Shown: piece after piece, positions 10,005-17,455 of the stretch
How the letters are laid out: the number at the start of each line of letters is the position of its first letter
Position numbering within the stretch: position 1 is the first letter of the stretch
Assembly (NCBI GenBank): GCA_002293145.1
Contig: DBCO01000010.1
Coordinates: forward strand, 276,245-340,244
DNA from: Akkermansiaceae bacterium UBA956
GTDB lineage: Bacteria; Verrucomicrobiota; Verrucomicrobiia; Verrucomicrobiales; Akkermansiaceae
Length of the DNA: 64,000 nt
Direction of reading: 5' to 3'
Translations under genes and position numbers: made by a program
The notes under the pieces: generated by a model
The model's input: the letters and a program-made list of their open reading frames with translations, nothing else
Database searches by the model: none
Told to the model about the DNA's origin: nothing

Positions 10005-11012
10005 TCAAACGACTAATTCTTCGCGTGGAGCAAGGGTGGCGAGAAGTTTTTGAATAACATCGTCACTGCTGACTCCTGCGGCCTCGGCATTGAAGGTGGT
10101 GATCACGCGGTGACGCATGACGGGAGCGGCGATAGCTGCAACGTCAGCGGTGGTCGCATGAAAACGACCGCGCAGTACGGCGTGGGCTTTGGCGGCGGTG
10201 ATGAGGCTGATGCCAGCGCGGGGACCAGCACCCCAGCCGACCATTTCACGCACGAAGTCGGGCGCGCTTGGGTCTTTGGGGCGGGTAGCGCGCACGAGTT
10301 TGGCGGCGAAGTCGATAACGTGGTCGCCTACGGGCACGCGTTTGACGACTTCTTGCAAACGCAGAATGTCAGCGGAGTTCATCATCGGGGTGACAGTCGC
10401 GTGATTGGGGCTGGTAACCCGTTTGATGATCTCGCGCTCCTCGGATTCGGTCGGATAATTGACAATGATGTTGAAAAGGAATCGGTCGAGCTGTGCCTCG
10501 GGCAGTGGGTAGGTACCTTCTTGCTCGATCGGATTTTGTGTGGCAAGCACGAAAAATGGCTGCGGCAGCGCGAGGGTGTGCTCACCGACGGTGACATGGT
10601 GTTCTTGCATCGCTTCCAGCAAGGCAGCCTGCGTTTTCGGCGGCGTGCGGTTGATTTCATCGGCCAGCACAAGGTTGGCGAAAATGGGGCCATTGACGAA
10701 GCGAAAGCCGCGGCGGCCGGTCTCGGGATCCACTTCCAGCACATCGGTGCCGGTGATGTCGGTAGGCATCAGGTCAGGCGTGAACTGAATGCGCTTGTAG
10801 CTGAGGTCCAGTGCTTTTGACAACGTAGAAACGAGCAATGTTTTGGCGAGGCCTGGCACGCCGACGAGCAAGGCGTGGCCTCGACAGAAAATCGCCATCA
10901 GCGCTTGCTCTACCACTTGGTCCTGGCCAACGATGACCTGGCCCAATTCCTCCTTCATTCGACCGTAAACCCGATGCAGTTGATCGACGGCGTCTTTATC
11001 CTCGTTGCTCAT
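10005..11012 (-). CDS. MoxR-family AAA+ ATPase (solitary copy)
   Basis: A 335-residue cytoplasmic ATPase of the MoxR (AAA_3) family. The Walker A motif GVPGLAKT lies near residue 54, Walker B VLADEINRT near 115, and the sensor 1 region ATQNPIEQEGTYPLPEAQ near 155. MoxR proteins act as chaperones for assembling partner proteins, usually von Willebrand factor A proteins encoded next door. No DUF58 or VWA gene is adjacent here, unlike the second MoxR gene at 37795. The partner is therefore unknown, although the downstream products of the Bat operon are possible clients. Confidence 0.9.
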   Translation of the reverse strand: MSNEDKDAVDQLHRVYGRMKEELGQVIVGQDQVVEQALMAIFCRGHALLVGVPGLAKTLLVSTLSKALDLSYKRIQFTPDLMPTDITGTDVLEVDPETGRRGFRFVNGPIFANLVLADEINRTPPKTQAALLEAMQEHHVTVGEHTLALPQPFFVLATQNPIEQEGTYPLPEAQLDRFLFNIIVNYPTESEEREIIKRVTSPNHATVTPMMNSADILRLQEVVKRVPVGDHVIDFAAKLVRATRPKDPSAPDFVREMVGWGAGPRAGISLITAAKAHAVLRGRFHATTADVAAIAAPVMRHRVITTFNAEAAGVSSDDVIQKLLATLAPREELVV

Positions 11013-11132
11013 ATCGATAGCACTACGCGAGCCGCGCGGTGTTCTTTCAGAAAGTGAGATGATGTATCTTGAAATTGGCCGCTATTCGACTCGGGAGTTG
11101 CATAAGTTCATTTTTTGAAGTAGCTTTCATGC

Positions 11133-11345
11133 ATGGTTGAGCTCGCAGATGTACAAAGACAAGCTCGTGAACTTTCCGAAGAAGATCGGAAAGGGTTGGT
11201 CGCATATTTGTTGCATGGGTTCAGCGATGCCCCCATGGGTGCAAGTGATGAAGAAGTTGAACTGCGTGATGCTGAGATGGACTCTGGAGTAATCACTCCG
11301 ATTAGCCACAAAGAATTTCTCGATCAGGTAGGACGAGTAAAATGA
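11133..11345 (+). CDS. addiction-module antitoxin (PF09720-like)
   Basis: A 70-residue acidic protein. The text LSEEDRKGLVAYLL followed by an EVELRDAEMDSGVITPIS stretch matches the small unstable antitoxins that precede ParE/RelE toxins. It should neutralise the toxin encoded immediately downstream. Its stop codon overlaps the presumed toxin start (ATGA at 11342-11345), the usual arrangement for such pairs. The antitoxin frame is intact while the toxin frame is broken, so it may be on the way to being lost. Confidence 0.75.
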   Translation: MVELADVQRQARELSEEDRKGLVAYLLHGFSDAPMGASDEEVELRDAEMDSGVITPISHKEFLDQVGRVK

Positions 11346-11637
11346 TCAGATCTGTCGTATACCATCCTAAGTGCCGAAGGAAGTTCGCGCATTCATTGAT
11401 CATTACGAATCGATTTCGCAAGAGCTTGGGGATTCATTTTGGTGCGAATTGATGGAGGTAATCGACTATGCGAGGGACTTCCCTGAGAGACATCATTTTG
11501 ATCGCACTGGACGTAGGCGAAGTAACCTAAAAAGATTTCCAGTGCATATTTTGTTTCGATTTTTTCCTGACTTCATACGGATCACAGCAGTTCGTCATGA
11601 TCACCAAAATCCAGAATATGCTGCGAGGAGACAATAA
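11342..11637 (+). pseudogene. ParE/RelE-type toxin, frameshifted near the N-terminus
   Basis: The ATG overlapping the antitoxin stop opens MIRSVVYHPK, a typical ParE start, but this frame then reads into a stop after a few dozen codons. The rest of the toxin (PKEVRAFIDHYESISQELGD to the end) continues in another frame from 11371. That part contains the conserved RRSNLKRFPVHILFRF and ITAVRHDHQNP motifs of the family. One missing base near 11371 explains the break. The second frame begins with a GTG, so a shortened protein of 88 residues could still be made, but it would lack the first beta strand. No slippery heptamer is present, so programmed frameshifting is unlikely. A sequencing error is possible. 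Confidence 0.7.
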
Positions 11638-11746
11638 TCCCGCGGTTCAAAGTCGAGCTTGATCACGGTGCTTCATCATGCAATGCGGCAATGATTTGAG
11701 TTGTAAACGGCTAGAATAGTGTTCGAGCGATTTTTTCCTGGAAAAC

Positions 11747-12484
11747 TCAGCGGCGGCCTTTGGGTGCCACGGTTTCTGGTTTGTCAAAAATGAGCTTGGT
11801 TTCCGAGGCGGCGCGACCGTTGGTGGGGTCCATCGTTTTGACGTTCATTTGCTTGAGCGTGTAAATGTCGGTGCCGGATGCATCTTTGCCAATGTTCATC
11901 ACATCAGTGACTTCGAAGCGTTTGAGAATCTGGCCGTTGCGATTGAACCCTTCGATTTTCATGAAGGCTCCGTATTTTTGATGCACCCACACATACATCA
12001 CTTGGTAGGCTCCACCTTGGCCGGGATTGTTCAGGCGGATCTTCCAACAATTGTGAACACCAACGCGCTCAGTGCCTTCTAGGATGGGTTTTTTCCAATA
12101 GAAAAAGCGCATGGCTAGGTCCTCGTAAGAAAGGTCTGTGCCGGCGATGGGATTGGCGATTTTGGCAACCGGGAATTTGCTTTGCTTGTTGCCGATCATT
12201 TCGAGCAAATCACAATTCTCATCATTCATGCGCAAATGGAATGCCTTCCATTTATCGGCCTCCCAGACCTGAAACTGGATGTTTTCTTGGCGGAGGAAAA
12301 GCACCACCGGGATCTTGGTGCGGCCATTGATCATGTTGCCCTTGAGGTCGGATTGCTGGAGTGCGGCGATCATTTTCGCAGTGCCGATGATTTGTTCCGC
12401 GTTGGTAGCTGCTTGCTGCGCGTATGCTGGGATGCCGGAAGCAAGTGCAAGAACGGCGGTGGTGAGAAAGAGGAAAATGTTCAT
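11747..12484 (-). CDS. LolA-like exported protein (outer-membrane lipoprotein-sorting type)
   Basis: A 245-residue protein with a signal peptide (residues 1-22, AYAQQA cleavage). The mature part fits the LolA-like fold family PF17131, which includes the TP_0789-type proteins. It has a run of beta strands with the conserved YEDLAMRFF stretch and the VHQKYGAFMKIEGFNRNG pattern. Such proteins bind lipids or lipoproteins in the periplasm. The exact ligand is unknown. It stands alone, with its own upstream gap. Confidence 0.7.
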   Translation of the reverse strand: MNIFLFLTTAVLALASGIPAYAQQAATNAEQIIGTAKMIAALQQSDLKGNMINGRTKIPVVLFLRQENIQFQVWEADKWKAFHLRMNDENCDLLEMIGNKQSKFPVAKIANPIAGTDLSYEDLAMRFFYWKKPILEGTERVGVHNCWKIRLNNPGQGGAYQVMYVWVHQKYGAFMKIEGFNRNGQILKRFEVTDVMNIGKDASGTDIYTLKQMNVKTMDPTNGRAASETKLIFDKPETVAPKGRR

Positions 12485-12613
12485 TGTGGTGTGCTTGGCA
12501 TTCTAATTGTTGCGATGGATAGGACAAGTGTGGACTGGAGTGTATTCGAAAAAGTTTCCCCTAACGTGACTCCGCAAAATTGATATTGCCGAAGACATGT
12601 GTGAAGCACCTTA

Positions 12614-12756
12614 GACTGCTACAGCCTGCTGTAGCTTTGGGCAATGCAGCCCTGCTGCTAGCCGGCGTCCCCACTCGGAAAAAGCCCGATGAAACCTCCG
12701 CTTATCCAGCTCGCAGCAGGCTGCATGGCGGAAAGCGGCAGCGGGCTGCAGCAGTC
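12614..12756. repeat. long inverted repeat, REP-like family
   Basis: The left arm 12614-12658 and right arm 12713-12756 are reverse complements at roughly 80 per cent over 44 bases, with a spacer of about 54 bases. A single arm of the same family lies at 59769-59814. The shared core GCGGAAAGCGGCAGC and the GACTGC end are seen in both places. Confidence 0.75.
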
Positions 12757-12900
12757 CGTGGCCTTACTCGGCAATCTCGAACAACAGTGCGGTTATTTTT
12801 GGCCGCGTCTCCTAACGGAAAATTAGGGAGTGATTACTTCGCCACGGTGAGTTCCTGGGTGGGGCCGCTGCTTGGGCGGAGCTGATGGTGAGCATGACGG

Positions 12901-12948
12901 CAAAAAATCGATCGATGAGTCATGTGAACTATGACGCCATCGATCAAT
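12901..12948 (-). terminator. intrinsic terminator of the thioredoxin gene
   Basis: Read on the minus strand, an imperfect stem of about 14 bp with a 7-base loop (plus-strand arms 12909-12923 and 12931-12945) is followed by a run of six T residues. It sits about 25 bases past the stop codon. Confidence 0.6.
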
Positions 12949-12971
12949 GATCTATTCGAAATTCCGAGAAA

Positions 12972-13418
12972 TTATTTTTTCGCTTTTTCGATCAAGGCTG
13001 TCAGGTGTTTGGCATACGCTTCAGGACCACCTTCACGGTAGCCGATTTCTTCGCTGATTTTTTTGCCCTCGGCATCAAGCAGGAATACTGTCGGATAGCC
13101 CTCGATCTTGAACTCTTTGTCGAGCGCTTTATTTTGCGCTTTCACCTCGGCGGGCAGTTGTTTTTTCTTCGGGAAATCGACTTCCATGAGAATCAAATTT
13201 TTCGCTGCGTATTCTTGAAATTCTTTTTTCGAGAAAACTTCTTTTTCGATGCGGATGCACCAGCCACACCAGTCGGTGCCGGTGAAGTTGATCAGAATCG
13301 GTTTATTTTCGGCTTTCGCTTTGGCTTTTGCGGCCTCCCAATCAGTCATCCAGCCATTGGCGAGTGCGAGGGTGGAGGTGAGGAAAAGGGCGGCGATGGT
13401 TCGTAGTGCATTTTTCAT
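12972..13418 (-). CDS. exported thioredoxin-fold protein
   Basis: A 148-residue protein with a signal peptide (residues 1-20, ending LALANG). The thioredoxin fold carries a WCGWC active site near residues 51-55 (DWCGWCIRIEKEVF) and the cis-proline stretch EGYPTVFLLD near 107. It belongs to the thioredoxin_7/DUF255-like group and probably reduces disulfides in the periplasm. It has a good promoter of its own (13450-13478) and its own terminator, so it is monocistronic. Confidence 0.85.
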   Translation of the reverse strand: MKNALRTIAALFLTSTLALANGWMTDWEAAKAKAKAENKPILINFTGTDWCGWCIRIEKEVFSKKEFQEYAAKNLILMEVDFPKKKQLPAEVKAQNKALDKEFKIEGYPTVFLLDAEGKKISEEIGYREGGPEAYAKHLTALIEKAKK

Positions 13419-13449
13419 GTTTGTTTTGTGTTAGATGATAAGATTGGGT

Positions 13450-13478
13450 ATAATATATCGGTTGCGCGATGTTGCCAA
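13450..13478 (-). promoter_or_regulatory. sigma70-like promoter for the thioredoxin gene
   Basis: On the minus strand TTGGCA (13473-13478) and TATTAT (13450-13455) are separated by 17 bases, about 32 bases upstream of the ATG at 13418. Confidence 0.6.
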
Positions 13479-13530
13479 TGGGGTAGGTTGAGGTGATGGT
13501 TGGTGAGATACGGGGCTGAAGTCCGCGCGC

Positions 13531-15951
13531 CTATTTTTTGTTTTTCAAGCGGAGTTGCTCGAGGCGGCTCAGTGGCTTTTCAACGGGAGCGGCAGGCGCG
13601 GCTGCTGGTGCTGCTGCGGGAGCTGCGGGAGCTGCGGGAGCTGCGACGACCATGGGAGCATCGATGCGCAATACGCCACCGTAGGCGAGTTGGTGCACGA
13701 CGTTTTGTCCGTTTTGCGGAATGAGCACTTTGCAGAAAAGATTCTGGTGTTTGCCGATGGTGGCGTCGGCGGCGACTTCGAGCGAGAACAATAGTTCTTT
13801 GGTGTCCTTGTTAAATGACATTGGGGCGGCCTTGACACCATGGGGTAGCCCCATCAGTTCGGCTGTGGCATTGCCCTCAAAAGGCGTGGTGACATCGAGC
13901 TTGGTGAGCAATCCCGTTGGTTTGTTTTGCTCGGTCGCGCAGAGCTCGATGCCCATGGTCATGAATGGCTCGGCGATGGTAAGTGTGGCGAGCTGGGAGG
14001 AGACGAGGATCGGGCCCTTGGGTGTATTTGCCTCGGCGAGGATGACGATAGGCCATTGGCCAACGGCAGCGTCATTGCTAGCATTGATCTCGTAGATGGC
14101 ATCGGTGGCTCCTTTGGGGACATCGATAGTGACGGGGGCTCCAATGCCGGTGGGAATCCACAGGAAGCGTAGAGTAAAGGCTTCGTCGTAGCCAGCTGTG
14201 CGTTGGATTTTGATGGCAAGAGGAAGCACGCCATTTTTGACGATGGGAATGGAGGGCTGCACGAGCTCGATGAGCAGCGGCGCTTCCTCGGTGACACCGA
14301 TGCTGATGCGATCCACGGAGGTGCCGTGGTAGGAGCCTTGATTGTTGATGTCAACATGCTCGATGCGCTCGCCAAGAATGCCGCTGAGTTCGGCTGGTGC
14401 GCCATCGCCACCAGAATTTAGCCGGATTTTGTGCAGTCCTCCGGCAACGGGAGCATCGGCTGCGGCCTCTAACAAAACAGGAAATGAAGTAACTCCGTTG
14501 GGGATCGGTGGTGCCGTCATGGTCATGCCTGCTGGCAGGGATTCTGGTGTGAGGATGAGATTGCAGCCGACATTTTCGCGGGTGAAATTGACGACCGTGG
14601 CGTAGCGATTGCCGCGCGGAACAGTGAGCATTTTCCACTTCTGCGTTTGTACACGCTCGACGGTGGGAAGTCCCGCGGAAATAGCAGCCGCTTTCTCGAC
14701 GATCTCGACGCGATAGGTGAAATCAGCTTGGCCGTATTTGAGCTTATCCAATACGCGTATGACGTAATCACCATCAGCAGGGCAGCCCCAAGCGATGGAG
14801 CTATCGAGCCCGCCTTGGTCATCGTTATCGGCTAACCCTTTGCCTGCGGCATCGTGGATGCTGACGACGGAGTCGAGCGGCGAGCGCAGTCCTAGCGCAT
14901 TGACTTTGATGACCAGTTGCTGATCTTTTTTAGCGGTGAAGCGGAACCAGTCTTGGTCGTCTTTTTCACTGATGATGCCGTGTGCTGCGCAGGGTGCGGG
15001 ACCGATCACCGTCCCGGTTTTTTCGTCATGGTTCGGCTCCACTTCGTTGGTGTAATTGACGGGGCTGAGTGCAATCCAGTTGGGCGATGGAGCGGAAAGA
15101 CCGTCTGCTTGGGCAAAGAGAGGAAAGGGATTGGGGCCAGCGGCGGGCAGGGTGATGCTTTGCTTGATGGGGCCAGAGGGATCCCCAATAAAAGTGAATT
15201 CGATGGTTTCGCCGGGTTTGGCTCCGGTGGGGAAAACGGCGGATGGACGAGGTGCGGAACTGACGTGGAGGCGGTAGTGGCAGTTGTCATTGCCCTCGTA
15301 GGCTGCCTCGCGTACGAGGATGCGATAATCGCCATCTTCCGGTGCGACGATGGAGGCAAAACAATCGGTGCGCAGCAACGGCGAATCATCGCGAGCGCTC
15401 ATCTCGAATCGCTTGGGATCGAGGATCGCAACATAGGCGTCGAACATTTCTTGGCCGAGGCGGATGGCCTCGACTTCGACGGTGAGGCGTTGGCCTTTTT
15501 TGAGATGACAGAGGTAAAAATCTTCGTCTTCTAGCTTGGCGACGCCATGAACCGTGGAGTTGATGGCTACGGTCTGCGGCTGGTCAAATTGATTGTTCGG
15601 CTCGACTTCGTCCACGCAGGGGAATTGGCCGACGAGAAACAATTTCATCTCGGTGATGCCCCCCGCCGTGCGCACGCGGAATTGGTGCTCACCGAGTGGT
15701 GCATCTGCTGCGATGGTGGTTTGAGCGGTGACGTGTTTGGCATCTACGGCTTTGATGTCAGTAAATGTGATGCCTGGCTGGTAAGCGAGGATTTCTTGCA
15801 CATCGGTGAGGCGGTCGCCATAAAAGTGAAGCTCCACTGTGGTGCCGCGTTGCCAGCCACGCGGCGTCACTACAGAGAGAATTGGGGATGTTGCGAGCAC
15901 AGCAAAAGTGCTCACCAGCATGGTCGATGCAGCGAGGAAGATGGTTTTCAC
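13531..15951 (-). CDS. exported PPC-domain protein (DUF1501 partner)
   Basis: An 806-residue exported protein. The chosen start is GTG at 15951, which gives a clean signal peptide (KTIFLAASTMLVSTFAVLA). The longer ATG-started frame to 16158 would run through the end of the upstream DUF1501 gene. Two bacterial pre-peptidase C-terminal domains are visible (about residues 105-230 and 300-425). Each begins with an EVEPN motif and ends with a DGDYxIRV-type strand. The C-terminus is a proline-alanine-rich linker and a basic tail (LSRLEQLRLKNKK). In Planctomycetes and Verrucomicrobia such proteins are encoded next to DUF1501 proteins, as here with a 13-base gap. Their substrate is not known. Confidence 0.8.
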   Translation of the reverse strand: MKTIFLAASTMLVSTFAVLATSPILSVVTPRGWQRGTTVELHFYGDRLTDVQEILAYQPGITFTDIKAVDAKHVTAQTTIAADAPLGEHQFRVRTAGGITEMKLFLVGQFPCVDEVEPNNQFDQPQTVAINSTVHGVAKLEDEDFYLCHLKKGQRLTVEVEAIRLGQEMFDAYVAILDPKRFEMSARDDSPLLRTDCFASIVAPEDGDYRILVREAAYEGNDNCHYRLHVSSAPRPSAVFPTGAKPGETIEFTFIGDPSGPIKQSITLPAAGPNPFPLFAQADGLSAPSPNWIALSPVNYTNEVEPNHDEKTGTVIGPAPCAAHGIISEKDDQDWFRFTAKKDQQLVIKVNALGLRSPLDSVVSIHDAAGKGLADNDDQGGLDSSIAWGCPADGDYVIRVLDKLKYGQADFTYRVEIVEKAAAISAGLPTVERVQTQKWKMLTVPRGNRYATVVNFTRENVGCNLILTPESLPAGMTMTAPPIPNGVTSFPVLLEAAADAPVAGGLHKIRLNSGGDGAPAELSGILGERIEHVDINNQGSYHGTSVDRISIGVTEEAPLLIELVQPSIPIVKNGVLPLAIKIQRTAGYDEAFTLRFLWIPTGIGAPVTIDVPKGATDAIYEINASNDAAVGQWPIVILAEANTPKGPILVSSQLATLTIAEPFMTMGIELCATEQNKPTGLLTKLDVTTPFEGNATAELMGLPHGVKAAPMSFNKDTKELLFSLEVAADATIGKHQNLFCKVLIPQNGQNVVHQLAYGGVLRIDAPMVVAAPAAPAAPAAAPAAAPAAPVEKPLSRLEQLRLKNKK

Positions 15952-15964
15952 GATGGGAAAAAGA

Positions 15965-17296
15965 TTAGGCTTTTTTCGCAAGGATCTCATCGAGCACGCG
16001 GCCGCCATCGCAGATTTCCATGGGTCGATTACCGGGCGCCATGAGTTCTTTGTCGGCGTTGATGCCAATCTGATTGTAGACCGTGGTAGCAAGGTCGGCC
16101 ACACTGACGGGATCGTTTTCGGGCTCGCCGCCGAGCGCATCAGAGCTGCCATAGACAAAACCCGATTTCACGCCGCCGCCTGCGAGCATGGTCGAGAAAA
16201 CGCGCGGCCAGTGATCGCGACCACCTGTGGGGTTGATCTTCGGCGTGCGGCCGAACTCAGTGGTGACCATGACCAGTGTGGAATCGAGCAGACCACGTTG
16301 ATCGAGGTCGCGAATGAGCGCGGCGATGGCGATGTCGGTCGGTGGCAATTGCTGCTGGATGCCGTCTTTGATGTTATCGTGATGGTCCCAGCCGCCCGCA
16401 GTGAGGGAAACGAAGCGCACGCCTGCTTCGACGAGGCGCCGGGCGAGGATCATGCGTTGTCCGGCTTGCGTGCGGCCGTATTCATCGCGAAGTTTTGCGG
16501 GCTCGGCTTCGAGATTGAATGCATCGCGTGCCTGTTGGGACGAAATCAATTTGTAGGCATGCTGGTAGAAAGCATCCATCGAATCGAGTGCATCGGATTC
16601 CTCCATACTGCGAAAATGTTGGTCCACGGTATAAAGCAGCGACTGGCGGCGATGAAAGCGCTCATCGCTGACGCCATCCGGCAAATTGAGATCGCGCACT
16701 TTAAATCCACCTTCTGCTGGATCTGCTCCGAGAGCGAAGGGACCGAAGGCCGAGCTCAGGTAACCTGAGTTGGCGTATTCGTTCGGCACCTGCGGGATGC
16801 AAACGTAGGGTGGCAAATTGTTTTTCGAGCCCAATTCATGGGAAATGATCGAGCCGACCGATGGATATTCCACCGCCGGCGAGGGCCGGTGGCCGGTGAA
16901 CATGTTGTGCGTGCCGCGCTCGTGGGCCGCTTCGCCGTGGGTCATCGAGCGGATGATGGTCATTTTATCGGCAACCTGCGCGGTCATTTTCATGAGCTCG
17001 CCAAATTGCACACCGGGGATCTTGGTATCGATCGCGCCATAGGGGCCACGATATTCCGATGGTGCAAGCGGCTTGGGATCGAAGGATTCTTGGTGAGCCA
17101 TGCCACCAGGTAAGAAAATGTGAATGACACTTTTGGCAACACCCTCTTTGGTTTCGTAAAACTTCTGCGCACCAGCAGCTTGCTTCTGGAGAAATCCGGG
17201 CAATGTCAGGCCTAGACCTCCAAGCAGACCAACGTAAAAAAATTCACGACGTGAGGAATAGCGTTCCAAAGGATTTCCTGGGCATTTTGGTTTCAT
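15965..17296 (-). CDS. DUF1501 family protein, Tat-exported
   Basis: A 443-residue protein with a twin-arginine leader (SSRREFFYVG followed by a hydrophobic stretch, residues about 15-42). The mature part is the DUF1501 domain, which has an alkaline-phosphatase/sulfatase-like fold. Metal-site-like motifs are visible: IFLPGGMAHQESFDPKP, RSMTHGEAAHERGTHNMFTG, GGWDHHDN and TEFGRTPKIN...GRDHWP. These proteins are very common in the PVC superphylum and are predicted periplasmic hydrolases. The gene lies directly upstream of the PPC-domain gene. The third common member, a DUF1549/DUF1553 cytochrome, is absent. Confidence 0.9.
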   Translation of the reverse strand: MKPKCPGNPLERYSSRREFFYVGLLGGLGLTLPGFLQKQAAGAQKFYETKEGVAKSVIHIFLPGGMAHQESFDPKPLAPSEYRGPYGAIDTKIPGVQFGELMKMTAQVADKMTIIRSMTHGEAAHERGTHNMFTGHRPSPAVEYPSVGSIISHELGSKNNLPPYVCIPQVPNEYANSGYLSSAFGPFALGADPAEGGFKVRDLNLPDGVSDERFHRRQSLLYTVDQHFRSMEESDALDSMDAFYQHAYKLISSQQARDAFNLEAEPAKLRDEYGRTQAGQRMILARRLVEAGVRFVSLTAGGWDHHDNIKDGIQQQLPPTDIAIAALIRDLDQRGLLDSTLVMVTTEFGRTPKINPTGGRDHWPRVFSTMLAGGGVKSGFVYGSSDALGGEPENDPVSVADLATTVYNQIGINADKELMAPGNRPMEICDGGRVLDEILAKKA

Positions 17297-17455
17297 GGCT
17301 TGTTCGGGTTGATTTTAACGGATTTTATCGCAGGATGTGCGCATCAATCATGCGGCAAGTCAATGTTACGTAGGTGCGAGGGAATTATTTCAAAAAAACT
17401 GCTGACTTTTTTGTGATGGGCTCGACTCACTCGATTGGACGGCATTGATCCCAGT

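Larger units (their letters stand above)
12485..12971. other. gene-free stretch with an inverted repeat and a terminator
   Basis: There is no convincing gene. An open frame at 12580-12885 (+) consists of repeat sequence and has no recognisable protein features. Positions 12614-12756 hold a long imperfect inverted repeat that is related to one at 59769-59814. Positions 12901-12948 hold a terminator for the thioredoxin gene. The remainder shows nothing. Confidence 0.6.

Noticed and set aside
11342..11400. Programmed frameshift in the toxin gene
   Set aside because: No slippery heptamer or downstream structure is present, so a base deletion is simpler.
12580..12885. Open frame of 101 codons on the plus strand
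   Set aside because: It is made of repeat sequence, has no ribosome-binding site and shows no protein features.
15839..16768. Long plus-strand frame of 309 codons
   Set aside because: It lies wholly over the DUF1501 and PPC genes on the minus strand and reads as a shadow of them.
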